NCBI GenBank assembly: GCA_011525915.1
Contig: WYBM01000098.1
Span: 1-64,000, forward strand
Length of the DNA: 64,000 nt
From: Ardenticatenaceae bacterium
GTDB lineage: Bacteria; Chloroflexota; Anaerolineae; Promineifilales; Promineifilaceae
Direction: 5' to 3'
Shown here: positions 25,169 to 33,352 of the stretch, piece by piece
Numbering within the stretch: position 1 is the stretch's first letter
Layout: every line of letters begins with the position of its first letter
Notes under the pieces: model-generated
Told to the model about the DNA's origin: nothing
Database searches by the model: none
The model's input: the letters and a program-made list of their open reading frames with translations, nothing else
Position numbers and translations under genes: made by a program

Positions 25169-26761
25169 TTAGGGTATACGGGCGACAGCGCCGCCGCGCC
25201 GGTTATCGCCGGCAGCCACCAGACGGCCGTCTTCCGGCCGCGAGACGGAGTGTGCCCCGCCAAAGTAAATGCTGCGTGTTGGCCAGCGATTAACAGGATA
25301 ACCGATCGCTTCCAACTCATCTACGGCGTGTGGGTCGCAGCCGTGTTCACACTGGAGCGCCCCGCTTTCCACATGGACACGGGCTGTATTAACAGCGTCA
25401 GACAATGTCATGCCATAATCCAACAGGTTGCTCAGCACCTGCAAAATGGCACTGCGAATGCGAATGCTGCCGCCGCTGCCCACAACCAGCCGTGTCATGC
25501 CGTTTTTCAGCACAATGGTGGGGGCCATCATGGTGGGCAGGCGCCGGCCTGCTGGGCGTGTGTGAAAGCCATGGGGGTGCAGGTCTTCTTCGCCCATCAT
25601 GTTGTTGGGGATAAAACCGGTAGCCGGCACCACGTACCCCGCCGATTCACCGGCCGTTGTTGTCAGGCTGACGGCCAACCCTTCACCATCAATGACGCTG
25701 AGGTGGCTGGTATGGTTGGGTGCTTCCGGTTCCGGGGTAAAGGGAGTGTGGCGGAGCCCATGCAGCGCCGCTTGTATTTCTGCTTGATACTGACTGACGA
25801 AGGTTTCACGCAGGAATCGGTCAATGGCCTGGTCAACGGGCAGTTCCTCGCTCCACTGATCCCAATACGGCCGTGCCCGGCTTGTGGCGGTCATGACTTC
25901 GTATAACAATTGCAGGTGACGGGTTGAGCCGTGGGGAAAGTGCTGCATGTCAAAAGCGGCCAGCAGCTTAAGCGTGAAGGCTATCAAGACACCACCGCTG
26001 GAGCTGGGCGGCGGCAGTAATATCTCATAAGCCCGGTAGGGCAGGCGTATGGGGTCAACCGAGTACACATCGTACCTGGCCAGGTCATCGGCCGTCAACA
26101 AGCCACCATTTTTTTGCTGGTCATGCACAATGGCCTGAGCCAGACGGCCGTGCTGCATTAGTGCCGCCCCTTCGTCTGCCAGCGCTGCCAGCGTGGCCGC
26201 CAGATCGGGGATAAACAAATGCTCGCCGGGCTGGATGACACGGCCGTGGGGGGCAAAAATGCGGCGCATCTCTGCTGTGTGGGTATAGAGAGGCGCCAAC
26301 AAGGCACAGGTGCTTGCCTGAAAGGGTTCAATGGCCGTGCCTTCTTGCGCCATTTGTAACGCCGGTTCCAGTAATTTGGCCAGGGGTAGACGGCCGTGGT
26401 CGGCGGCCATCTGGCACAAACCAAACAGGTTGCCGGGGACAGCAACTGCTGCCCGACCCAGGTAAAAGTCTTGGGTGGTGGCCCCAAAGTCAACCGTCAC
26501 CTTTGAAAAATCTAGCGTCTGCGGCCGTGGCCCATTTAACCCTGGGGTATTGCTGAAAAAATCATAAACGACTGATTTGCCGGTGTGCGGATTGTACAGA
26601 TGGGCAATGCCGCTGCCGCCTAAATGGACCACACCAATCTCCGCAATAAACGAGGCAAAGGCCGCCGCGACGGCCGCGTCCACCGCATTACCTCCTGCTT
26701 CCAAGATGGCCGCCCCGGCCATGGCTGTAGCTGGCCCCCCGGCCGCAATCACACCAGGCAT
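25169..26761 (-). CDS. ggt: Gamma-glutamyltransferase family protein
   Basis: The protein is an Ntn-hydrolase of the gamma-glutamyl transpeptidase family. The autocatalytic threonine is in NHTSHLSVID, where the precursor would be cut into large and small chains. Other signs are the N-terminal GGNAVDAAVA, LPPPSSSGG, and the GSGGSIRIRSAILQV region. The reaction transfers or hydrolyses gamma-glutamyl groups, for example of glutathione. There is no signal peptide, whereas classical Ggt is exported; a cytoplasmic paralogue such as a cephalosporin-acylase-like or YwrD-like enzyme is possible. AAAGGAG precedes the ATG. Confidence 0.87.
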   Translation of the reverse strand: MPGVIAAGGPATAMAGAAILEAGGNAVDAAVAAAFASFIAEIGVVHLGGSGIAHLYNPHTGKSVVYDFFSNTPGLNGPRPQTLDFSKVTVDFGATTQDFYLGRAAVAVPGNLFGLCQMAADHGRLPLAKLLEPALQMAQEGTAIEPFQASTCALLAPLYTHTAEMRRIFAPHGRVIQPGEHLFIPDLAATLAALADEGAALMQHGRLAQAIVHDQQKNGGLLTADDLARYDVYSVDPIRLPYRAYEILLPPPSSSGGVLIAFTLKLLAAFDMQHFPHGSTRHLQLLYEVMTATSRARPYWDQWSEELPVDQAIDRFLRETFVSQYQAEIQAALHGLRHTPFTPEPEAPNHTSHLSVIDGEGLAVSLTTTAGESAGYVVPATGFIPNNMMGEEDLHPHGFHTRPAGRRLPTMMAPTIVLKNGMTRLVVGSGGSIRIRSAILQVLSNLLDYGMTLSDAVNTARVHVESGALQCEHGCDPHAVDELEAIGYPVNRWPTRSIYFGGAHSVSRPEDGRLVAAGDNRRGGAVARIP

Positions 26762-26892
26762 AAGCTCTTCTCCTTTGGTTGAATTCTACTGTGTGGTTTG
26801 CCTTTATACCGCCTATGGGCAAACTTTGTTTGGCGAAACCGTAGTGTACCGTGAATGCCTTTTAAAGCGTATTGTTAGCCGGTACGAACTGT

Positions 26893-26921
26893 TTGACAAT
26901 GAACCCATACTTGATTATTAT
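26893..26921 (+). promoter_or_regulatory. Sigma70-type promoter of the regulator/ABC operon
   Basis: TTGACA at 26893-26898 and TATTAT at 26916-26921 are separated by exactly 17 bases, 44 bases before the proposed start of the ArsR-like gene. The rest of the 26762-26964 gap contains no gene that I can see. Confidence 0.75.
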
Positions 26922-26964
26922 ATCTGGTAACATTATCGTATTTAATAATAGGTGGTGATACTAA

Positions 26965-27504
26965 CTGCGAAAAAGTGATTTGATCATACATCCCGTGCGT
27001 ATTCGCATTATGCGTGTCTTAGGCAATGACCAACTAACAACCCAGGAAATTGCCGATAGAATGCCTGATGTGCCTAAATCTTCCTTGTACCGGCACCTGA
27101 AGCTGCTGCTGGACGGGTCACTGGTATCATTAGCTGAGACACGCCTGGTGAATGGTATACAAGAGAAAGTTTACCAACTGGAGCAGCTACCACTGTTAGG
27201 GCCAGAAGATATGGCCGATCTAACAGCCGATGACCACGTGCGCTACTTTACAACGTATGTCCTGACCCTCTTGCAGGATTTTGCCATCTACGCATTTGCG
27301 GCAGAAGAAGCCCAGGGGGCTGTTGATATGATGGCTGACACGGTGGGTTATCGGGAAGGGCGATTGTATGCAACACCAACAGAATTAGAAGCAGCGATAA
27401 CCGCTATCAACCAGGCAGTGCGGCCGCTGGTGCAAAATGGGCCGGGTGACGGCCGTCGTGCCTACAAACTGGCCACGGTGCTGCACCCTCTGGTGAATGA
27501 ATGA
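26965..27504 (+). CDS. ArsR-like winged-helix transcriptional regulator
   Basis: The first ~80 residues form a winged helix (IIHPVRIRIMRVLG, LTTQEIADRMPDVPKSSLYRHLKLLL). The C-terminal ~95 residues are helical and probably form the dimer or sensing part. No ATG is well placed. A CTG at 26965 lies nine bases after AGGTGG and gives the family-like start (M)RKSDLIIHPVR. A TTG at 26980 is the alternative, too far from the binding site. The gene heads the ABC transporter operon and probably regulates it. Confidence 0.75.
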   Translation: MRKSDLIIHPVRIRIMRVLGNDQLTTQEIADRMPDVPKSSLYRHLKLLLDGSLVSLAETRLVNGIQEKVYQLEQLPLLGPEDMADLTADDHVRYFTTYVLTLLQDFAIYAFAAEEAQGAVDMMADTVGYREGRLYATPTELEAAITAINQAVRPLVQNGPGDGRRAYKLATVLHPLVNE

Positions 27505-27511
27505 GGACATC

Positions 27512-27715
27512 ATGGATGAATTAAATGTCTTAAAACCTTATTTTCCCCTACTGATGCCGTTACTGGTCATTCAGTTGGGGTTGATCATGGCCGCGCTCAT
27601 AGATTTATGGCGGCGTGAGCAAACCAAAGGGCCCAAATGGGTATGGCTGCTGGTCATCCTGTTTGTTAGCCTGATTGGCCCTATTATCTACTTTATGGTG
27701 GGGCGTGATGAATAA
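27512..27715 (+). CDS. PLDc_N-domain small membrane protein
   Basis: The 67-residue protein has two membrane helices (about 10-28 and 42-62) with a WRREQTKGPKWVWLLV loop between, the pattern of the cardiolipin-synthase N-terminal domain without the enzyme. GAGG is six bases before the ATG. In Bacillus a comparable protein (YxlE) lies directly before an ABC ATPase and permease pair (YxlF, YxlG). The order here is the same. It overlaps the next gene (ATGAATAA). Confidence 0.8.
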   Translation: MDELNVLKPYFPLLMPLLVIQLGLIMAALIDLWRREQTKGPKWVWLLVILFVSLIGPIIYFMVGRDE

Positions 27716-28646
27716 AAGGGCCGTAGCCATCAGATGTGAAAACTTAAGCCGCCATTACGGCGAGGTAGCGGCGTTAAAACCGCTGAACCTGGAAGTGCCC
27801 ACCGGCGCCATCTTTGGCTTTCTGGGGCGAAACGGTGCGGGTAAAACAACCACCATGCGCCTGTTGACGGGTCTGGCACGGCCGTCTACCGGCAAAGCCT
27901 GGATCGCCGGTGTGGAAACCACCCTGGCAGACAGCGCCGCCCGGGCTCAATTTGGCTATTTGCCGCAAGACCCTGCCTTTTATGGGTGGATGACTGCTCA
28001 ACACTACCTGGATTACGTGGCCAGATTGTTCTCCATGGACAAAGATACCCGGCAAAAGCGGGTAGCTGACATGCTGGCGTTGGCCGGCCTGGCCGATGCC
28101 GCCAAACGTCCCATACGCGGCTTTTCTGGCGGTATGGTGCAGCGGTTGGGGGTGGCACAGGCCATGATTCACAATCCGCCGGTGCTGCTGTTGGATGAAC
28201 CTACCAGCGCCTTAGACCCGGCCGGACGTTATGAATTACTGGCGTTTATTGAACGCCTGCGCGGTCAGGTGACGGTCTTTTTGTCCAGCCATATTTTAGG
28301 TGACGTCGAGCGGGTGTGTGACACGGTGGGTATTATTCACAAAGGGGAACTGCTGCTGGTAGCTGGCCGCGATGAACTGCTGGCGCAATATGCTACCGAC
28401 GTCTTACTGCTGGAACTGGATGAAACGCCTGAAGAGAGGCTGTCACCGTTTGTATCGGCGTTAGAGACTTTACCCTGGGTCACGGCCGTTGGCCAGCAGA
28501 ATGGTGGCCTGCGCATTACCGTCAGCGACCTGCCAACAGCTAAACATGCCTTACTGCCGCTGGTGGTGGCCCAGGGGCTGGTGTTAAACAGGTATGAATG
28601 GGTACGGCCGTCGTTGGAAGAAATTTTCTTACAAATCAGTAAGTGA
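27708..28646 (+). CDS. ABC transporter ATP-binding protein
   Basis: An ABC-2 exporter-type ATPase of 312 residues: Walker A GRNGAGKTTT, signature FSGGMVQRLGVAQAM, Walker B VLLLDEPTSALD, and switch histidine in LSSHIL. The ~90-residue C-terminal extension is usual for the drug or bacteriocin-immunity class. The start overlaps the PLDc_N stop, and the stop overlaps a possible GTG of the permease gene, so the genes are coupled. The partner is the fused permease at 28685. The substrate is unknown. Confidence 0.9.
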   Translation: MNKRAVAIRCENLSRHYGEVAALKPLNLEVPTGAIFGFLGRNGAGKTTTMRLLTGLARPSTGKAWIAGVETTLADSAARAQFGYLPQDPAFYGWMTAQHYLDYVARLFSMDKDTRQKRVADMLALAGLADAAKRPIRGFSGGMVQRLGVAQAMIHNPPVLLLDEPTSALDPAGRYELLAFIERLRGQVTVFLSSHILGDVERVCDTVGIIHKGELLLVAGRDELLAQYATDVLLLELDETPEERLSPFVSALETLPWVTAVGQQNGGLRITVSDLPTAKHALLPLVVAQGLVLNRYEWVRPSLEEIFLQISK

Positions 28647-28684
28647 GCGGCAGCCAGAGAAGCCCTGCCAATGGTAATCTGAAA

Positions 28685-30250
28685 ATGAACATCTTGCTTT
28701 TTTCACTATCAATAACCCTGATGATTTTACTGCCGGTTGCTTTGGCCATTGGGCTGCGGCGGCATTATGTGGTGGCCTGGGCGCTCTTTTGTGTGGGCAT
28801 AGCTGCCTTTATTGGCTCACAGGTGTACCACATACCCTTAAATGGCTGGCTGACCGATAAAGGACTGATCGGGCCAGTGGCTAAAGGTGCGCCAAATTTG
28901 CTGCCAACGGCCGTGATCCTGGGCCTGTCTGCCGGGCTAAGTGAGACCCTGGCGCGGGTGATTGGCTATGGGCTGTTGTTCCGTTACCGTAAAGCAGCGA
29001 ACTTCGCCGACGGCGTGATGGTTGGCCTGGGGCATGGGGGCATAGAAGCCATGATTATTGGTGGTGTTTTTACGGCCGCTTCCCTCACGGCTTTGCTCTC
29101 TTTGCAGCATGTAGACCTGGCGACGTTGGGCTTAACAGCAGAACAGATGACGGCCGTGACCGCCCAGCTTGACAGCCTGGAAAACACACCCCTGCTGGCG
29201 TTTGCCTCTCTGGCTGAACGCTGCCTGGCCATGACATTGCACGTGGTCGTCTCCCTGTTGGTGTGGCAGGCGTTTAAACGGCGCCAGCCGCTCTATGCCC
29301 TGGCCGGTTTGTTTTACCATGCCCTGTTTGACGCCACGGCCGTGTACGCTGCCCAATTTATCCAGAACGTCTGGCTGATTGAGGGCATTATCTTGCTGCT
29401 GGCGCTGCCAGGGCTCTTTTGGCTGTGGCACACCTGGCCGCGCGGCCAGCAGTCGGCGCGCCAACTGAATGCACTACACGTCGATTTACGTTTGTTGGCC
29501 ACGGCCGTGGCCAAAGAATTGCAGCAGCAATGGCGTACCCGACAGCTGTTGGTTGTCTGTGCAGTTTTTCTCTTCTTTGGGTTGATGTCACCATTGCTGG
29601 CCAAGTTTACGCCGGAACTGCTTAAGAGTCTGGAGGGGGCAGCTCAATTTGCATCCCTTATTCCAGAACCCACCACAGCAGATGCCATGGCCCAATATAT
29701 CAAAAACCTGACCCAGTTCGGGTTTATTTTGGTGATTGTGTTGGGCATGGGCGCCGTGGCCGGAGAAAAAGACCGGGGCATTGCCACCATGATTCTCAGC
29801 AAACCCTTGACCCGCTGGGCTTTTCTACTGAGCAAATTTATGGCCCAGTCAATGGTGTATTTGCTGGCTATTATGTTAGGCGCCTCAGGCGCTTATTATT
29901 ACACGAGTGTCCTCTTTGGCGGCTTGGCGCCCGGCCCATTTTTTGCGGGTAACATGTTGTTATGGCTGTGGCTGTTGGTGTTTGCCGTTGTCACTTTATT
30001 AGGCAGTACCCTGGCACGAAGCACGGGCGTGGCGGCAGGCATCGCTTTTCTGGGGGCGGTCATACTGCTGCTGGCCGGTAATCTGCCGCGCATCGGGCCG
30101 CTGATGCCCTCAGGGCTGGTGGTCTGGGCCAGTCAGCTAGGGTTAGACACGGCCGTGGCCAACAATGGCGGCGCGCTGGTGATGGCCATTGTTCTTATTG
30201 TGGTAGGCCTCATTGTGTCGGTTGCTGTTTTTGAACAACAGGAGCTGTAA
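28685..30250 (+). CDS. YhfC-family intramembrane protease fused to ABC-2 permease
   Basis: Residues ~1-255 (from the ATG at 28685) match the YhfC layout: seven or so helices with LSAGLSETLARVIGY (glutamate and arginine of the CAAX-like glutamic protease class), GLGHGGIEAMIIGG and FYHALFDATAVY. After a basic linker (about 256-280) come six helices of an ABC-2 permease (GMGAVAGEKDRGIATMILSKPLTRWAF is the usual coupling segment). There is no stop or start between the halves. A GTG at 28643 overlapping the ATPase stop is the alternative start. The fusion ties a protease-like membrane domain to the exporter. Confidence 0.8.
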   Translation: MNILLFSLSITLMILLPVALAIGLRRHYVVAWALFCVGIAAFIGSQVYHIPLNGWLTDKGLIGPVAKGAPNLLPTAVILGLSAGLSETLARVIGYGLLFRYRKAANFADGVMVGLGHGGIEAMIIGGVFTAASLTALLSLQHVDLATLGLTAEQMTAVTAQLDSLENTPLLAFASLAERCLAMTLHVVVSLLVWQAFKRRQPLYALAGLFYHALFDATAVYAAQFIQNVWLIEGIILLLALPGLFWLWHTWPRGQQSARQLNALHVDLRLLATAVAKELQQQWRTRQLLVVCAVFLFFGLMSPLLAKFTPELLKSLEGAAQFASLIPEPTTADAMAQYIKNLTQFGFILVIVLGMGAVAGEKDRGIATMILSKPLTRWAFLLSKFMAQSMVYLLAIMLGASGAYYYTSVLFGGLAPGPFFAGNMLLWLWLLVFAVVTLLGSTLARSTGVAAGIAFLGAVILLLAGNLPRIGPLMPSGLVVWASQLGLDTAVANNGGALVMAIVLIVVGLIVSVAVFEQQEL

Positions 30251-30264
30251 ACTAACCAGCTGGT

Positions 30265-30530
30265 ATCAGTTTTCAGTTATCAGTGGTCAGTGGTCAGTGG
30301 GGACTCATGCCCGTAAACGTTCACTGAACACTGGTCTTGGTATCAGTTTTCAGTGATCAGTGGTCAGTGTTCAGTGAGGGCTCATGCCCGTAACTGACGA
30401 CTGAACACTGGTCACTGACTTCTGACGACTGAACACTGGTCACTGACTTCTGACGACTGAACACTGGTCACTGACTTCTGACGACTGAACACTGGTCACT
30501 GGCTTCTGACGACTGAACACTGGCTTTTTG
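30265..30530. repeat. Heptamer-repeat cluster 3 with 28-bp tandem repeat
   Basis: The left part holds ATCAGTTTTCAGT and GGTCAGTG units twice, each followed by CTCATGCCCGTAA. The right part (30395-30523) is a 28-base unit (TGACGACTGAACACTGGTCA plus CTGACTTC) repeated 4.6 times almost exactly; 28 is four heptamers. The two halves are complementary and can form a large hairpin. The 317-base gap contains no gene. Confidence 0.85.
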
Positions 30531-30567
30531 TGCTGGCAAGTGGGGCGTAAGCTGGTAAACTTTAGCT

Positions 30568-31725
30568 ATGCTTTGGCCCATACCTGCGGAACAAATTATT
30601 CACTATTTTGAGGCACACGCTCAGGAGATGGTAGATTTCCTGGCAGCGTTGGTGCTGGCGGAATCCCCTTCTTCGGAGCCAGAAACACAAACAGGTGTGC
30701 AGACATTGCTGCGCGAAGCGATCACCCGCCAAGGGTACCAGGTAGAGCATATACCAGGCCACCACTGCGGCGGGCACTTGTTAGCCCGGCCGCGCCACGC
30801 CGCCGCTGGCCGGCCCCAGCAGCTCTTATTGGGCCATTGTGATACCGTCTGGCCCATTGGCACCCTGAAAGAGATGCCCCTGCAAATTGAAGACAATATC
30901 ATGCGCGGCCCTGGTGTCTATGATATGAAGGGGGGGCTGGTGCAAATGGTGTTTGCCTTGCGGGCTGTTCGGGAACTGGGTCTGAACCTGGCAGTAACCC
31001 CCATTTGTTTCATCAATTCTGATGAAGAGATTGGCAGCGCAGAATCTACCCCGCACATCGAAACATTGGCACAGCAGGCGTGCCGGGCGTTTATTCTGGA
31101 ACCATCACTGGGCACAACGGGCAAACTAAAGACAGCGCGCAAAGGTGTGGCCAAGTATACCGTTACCGTACACGGCCGTGCAGCACACGCCGGCCTGGAC
31201 CCTGAAAAAGGAATCAGCGCTATTTTAGAGATGTCTTATGTTATCCAAAAACTGGCGGCCCTGAATGAACCGGCACAAGGAGTCAGCGTTAACGTGGGTC
31301 TTGTTCAAGGCGGTATGCGCACAAACGTTATTGCTCCCGAATGTACCGCCTGGGTTGACGTCCGTGTGCCTACGCTGGCAGATGCCCAACGCATTGACAC
31401 GGCCGTGCACCATTTACAAGCCGAAACCCCCGGTGCCACGATTCATATTCAAGGGGGTATTGATCGCCCACCGTTGGAACACACGCCGCGTAACCGCGCG
31501 TTGTGGGCGCAGGCGCAGGCTGCAGGTGGGCAGTTAGCATTGGACCTGGCAGACGGCATGGCTGGCGGTGGGTCTGATGGTAATACCACCAGCCAGTTTA
31601 CCGCCACCCTCGATGGCCTTGGCCCGGTGGGGGACGGGGCGCATGCCCGCCATGAATTTGTGTATCTGGATAAATTGGCCGAGCGTGCCGCGTTATTGAC
31701 GTTGTTACTCCTCTTGCCCGAATAA
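30568..31725 (+). CDS. M20-family metallopeptidase
   Basis: A 385-residue zinc amidohydrolase of the carboxypeptidase G2/ArgE/DapE group. Metal ligands are seen in GHCDTVWP, GPGVYDMKGG (bridging Asp) and SDEEIGS (the general base Glu and the following ligand), with a late histidine in DGAHARHEF. The dimerisation insert follows KTARKGVAKYTV. The closest pattern is glutamate carboxypeptidase-like (CPG2). The substrate is uncertain. No signal peptide is present. Confidence 0.87.
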   Translation: MLWPIPAEQIIHYFEAHAQEMVDFLAALVLAESPSSEPETQTGVQTLLREAITRQGYQVEHIPGHHCGGHLLARPRHAAAGRPQQLLLGHCDTVWPIGTLKEMPLQIEDNIMRGPGVYDMKGGLVQMVFALRAVRELGLNLAVTPICFINSDEEIGSAESTPHIETLAQQACRAFILEPSLGTTGKLKTARKGVAKYTVTVHGRAAHAGLDPEKGISAILEMSYVIQKLAALNEPAQGVSVNVGLVQGGMRTNVIAPECTAWVDVRVPTLADAQRIDTAVHHLQAETPGATIHIQGGIDRPPLEHTPRNRALWAQAQAAGGQLALDLADGMAGGGSDGNTTSQFTATLDGLGPVGDGAHARHEFVYLDKLAERAALLTLLLLLPE

Positions 31726-31754
31726 ATTGACGCTGGCTTGTTCTCGAACTATAT

Positions 31755-31870
31755 TAGGTAATCGGCAACAATATTTCGAAATTAAGATCGCTTGAGGCGT
31801 TGCCGATTCCTTGAGGAAACCGCAAAAACCTGGCGTGATGGATTTGCGAAAACTTTTTGCGGTTTACCTA
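31755..31870 (-). mobile_element. TA-bounded twin-hairpin element, copy D (reverse orientation)
   Basis: The element reads TAGGTAATCGGCAAC at left and TTTGCGGTTTACCTA at right. The first hairpin pairs ATCGGCAAC with GTTGCCGAT; the second pairs AAACCGCAAA with TTTGCGGTTT. It ends six bases before the start of the kinase gene, and its sequence falsely extends that gene's open frame by 22 codons. Confidence 0.7.
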
Positions 31871-31876
31871 GCCCTT

Positions 31877-33352
31877 ATGGTCCAGAATCCCATCAAGATC
31901 CTTTTGTTTGATGATGACATTCGGCATATTCAAGATGTGCGCCGTCTGTTGGCCGATACCAGGGCTACCCAAACCCATGTGCCGGCCTATGAAGTGCTGC
32001 ATACAGATCGTATGCCCACGGCCGTGGCCTATTTGCAGAACATTCCCTTTGATATTGTTTTACTAGGCACTTCTACGGCAGAGGGGCCGGAGAAAATACG
32101 GCAGTTAGCGGCACACAGCGCCACCACGCCGGTGGTAGTCATTGGTGATGATGAGGCGGATGACGGCCGTTGGGCTGTGCCCCTGGGGGTCCAAGATGTT
32201 TTGCCCCGGCAGACGTTGACACAACAAACATTGGTGCGCGCTGTTCGCATAGCTATTGACCGTCACCAGCAGCAGACGGCCGTGGCTCAAATGGCAGAGG
32301 AAGGCAGGCGTTACCAGCAAATTTTAGACTGCAATGCCGACGGTATTGTCCTGGTCTCAAAACAAGGGACAGTGCTCTATGCCAACCCCGCCGCCGCCCA
32401 TATTCTGGAGCAAGAAAGAGAGACACTGGTTGGCCAGAAATTCACCCTGCCTTTGCCGCGTAAAGACACAGCCGAATTTAGTATCAGCCGTCGGAATGAT
32501 CAGTCGGCGGCTATTGAGATGCGTCTGGTAGAGGTGGAATGGCAGGGTGAACGGGTGTACCAGGCTTCACTGCGTGACATTACCACGCACCAACGGGCTA
32601 AAACCGCTATGCGGGAAAAGGCGGCAGAATTGGAAGTGCGTAACATTGCCCTGGATGAGTTTGCCCATACCATGGCCCACCAGGTTCAGGGCCTGTTAAG
32701 CCAAATGATGGGGTACGCCAGCTACATTGAAATGCAGTACAGCGGTGAACTAGATGAGCAGTTTGGCACGGCCGTGCGCCGCATTGTGCAGAGCGGGCAT
32801 AAGATGAACAATGTTATTAGTGAACTGCTTCTGTTGGCCAGTATGCGCGGTGGTGATGTAGCCGTAGGGCCGCTCAACATGCAGCGTGTCGTGGCTGAAT
32901 CCTTGAAACGCTTGCGTTACCAGATTGAGCAATCAAAAGTGGACATTAAGCTGCCAGAAAGCTGGCCCGTGGCCCTGGGGTATGGTTCCTGGATTGAGGA
33001 AGCCTGGATGAATTACATTAGCAATGGCATCAAATATGGGGGCACGCCGCCGCGCCTGGAGTTGGGTTCTACCCCTCTGAGTAATGGCATGGTTCGCTTC
33101 TGGGTCAAAGATAACGGTGCCGGCATCCCAGAGGTTGACCAGAAGTTGCTGTTTAAGCCACATACCCGGCTTGGCCCCAAGCAGGTACGTGGTGAGGGGT
33201 TGGGGCTTTCCATTGTGCGCCGCATTGTGGCCAAGTGTGGCGGTCAGGTGGGTGTGGAAAGCCATGAGGGAATAGGCAGCCTCTTCTGGTTTAGTTTGCC
33301 CGAAGTGATAGAGCCAGCCGCCCCGACCGTAAACAACCATGACCCGGCGTGA
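31877..33352 (+). CDS. Histidine kinase with degenerate receiver and PAS domains
   Basis: The start is placed at 31877 because the upstream in-frame part is twin-hairpin copy D. Residues 1-120 look like a response-regulator receiver (IKILLFDDD), but the phospho-acceptor position reads FDIVLLG (Gly for Asp) and the conserved Lys is Arg, so it should not be phosphorylated. A PAS domain follows (about 130-230). The H box is EFAHTMAHQVQG with His268, and the HATPase has NGIKYGGTPP, DNGAGIP and GEGLGLSIV. No membrane segment is seen. The end overlaps mcrC by 14 bases. Confidence 0.87.
   Translation: MVQNPIKILLFDDDIRHIQDVRRLLADTRATQTHVPAYEVLHTDRMPTAVAYLQNIPFDIVLLGTSTAEGPEKIRQLAAHSATTPVVVIGDDEADDGRWAVPLGVQDVLPRQTLTQQTLVRAVRIAIDRHQQQTAVAQMAEEGRRYQQILDCNADGIVLVSKQGTVLYANPAAAHILEQERETLVGQKFTLPLPRKDTAEFSISRRNDQSAAIEMRLVEVEWQGERVYQASLRDITTHQRAKTAMREKAAELEVRNIALDEFAHTMAHQVQGLLSQMMGYASYIEMQYSGELDEQFGTAVRRIVQSGHKMNNVISELLLLASMRGGDVAVGPLNMQRVVAESLKRLRYQIEQSKVDIKLPESWPVALGYGSWIEEAWMNYISNGIKYGGTPPRLELGSTPLSNGMVRFWVKDNGAGIPEVDQKLLFKPHTRLGPKQVRGEGLGLSIVRRIVAKCGGQVGVESHEGIGSLFWFSLPEVIEPAAPTVNNHDPA

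Noticed and set aside
30395-30523. CRISPR array
   Set aside because: The 28-base units are directly adjacent with no unique spacers; it is a simple tandem repeat.
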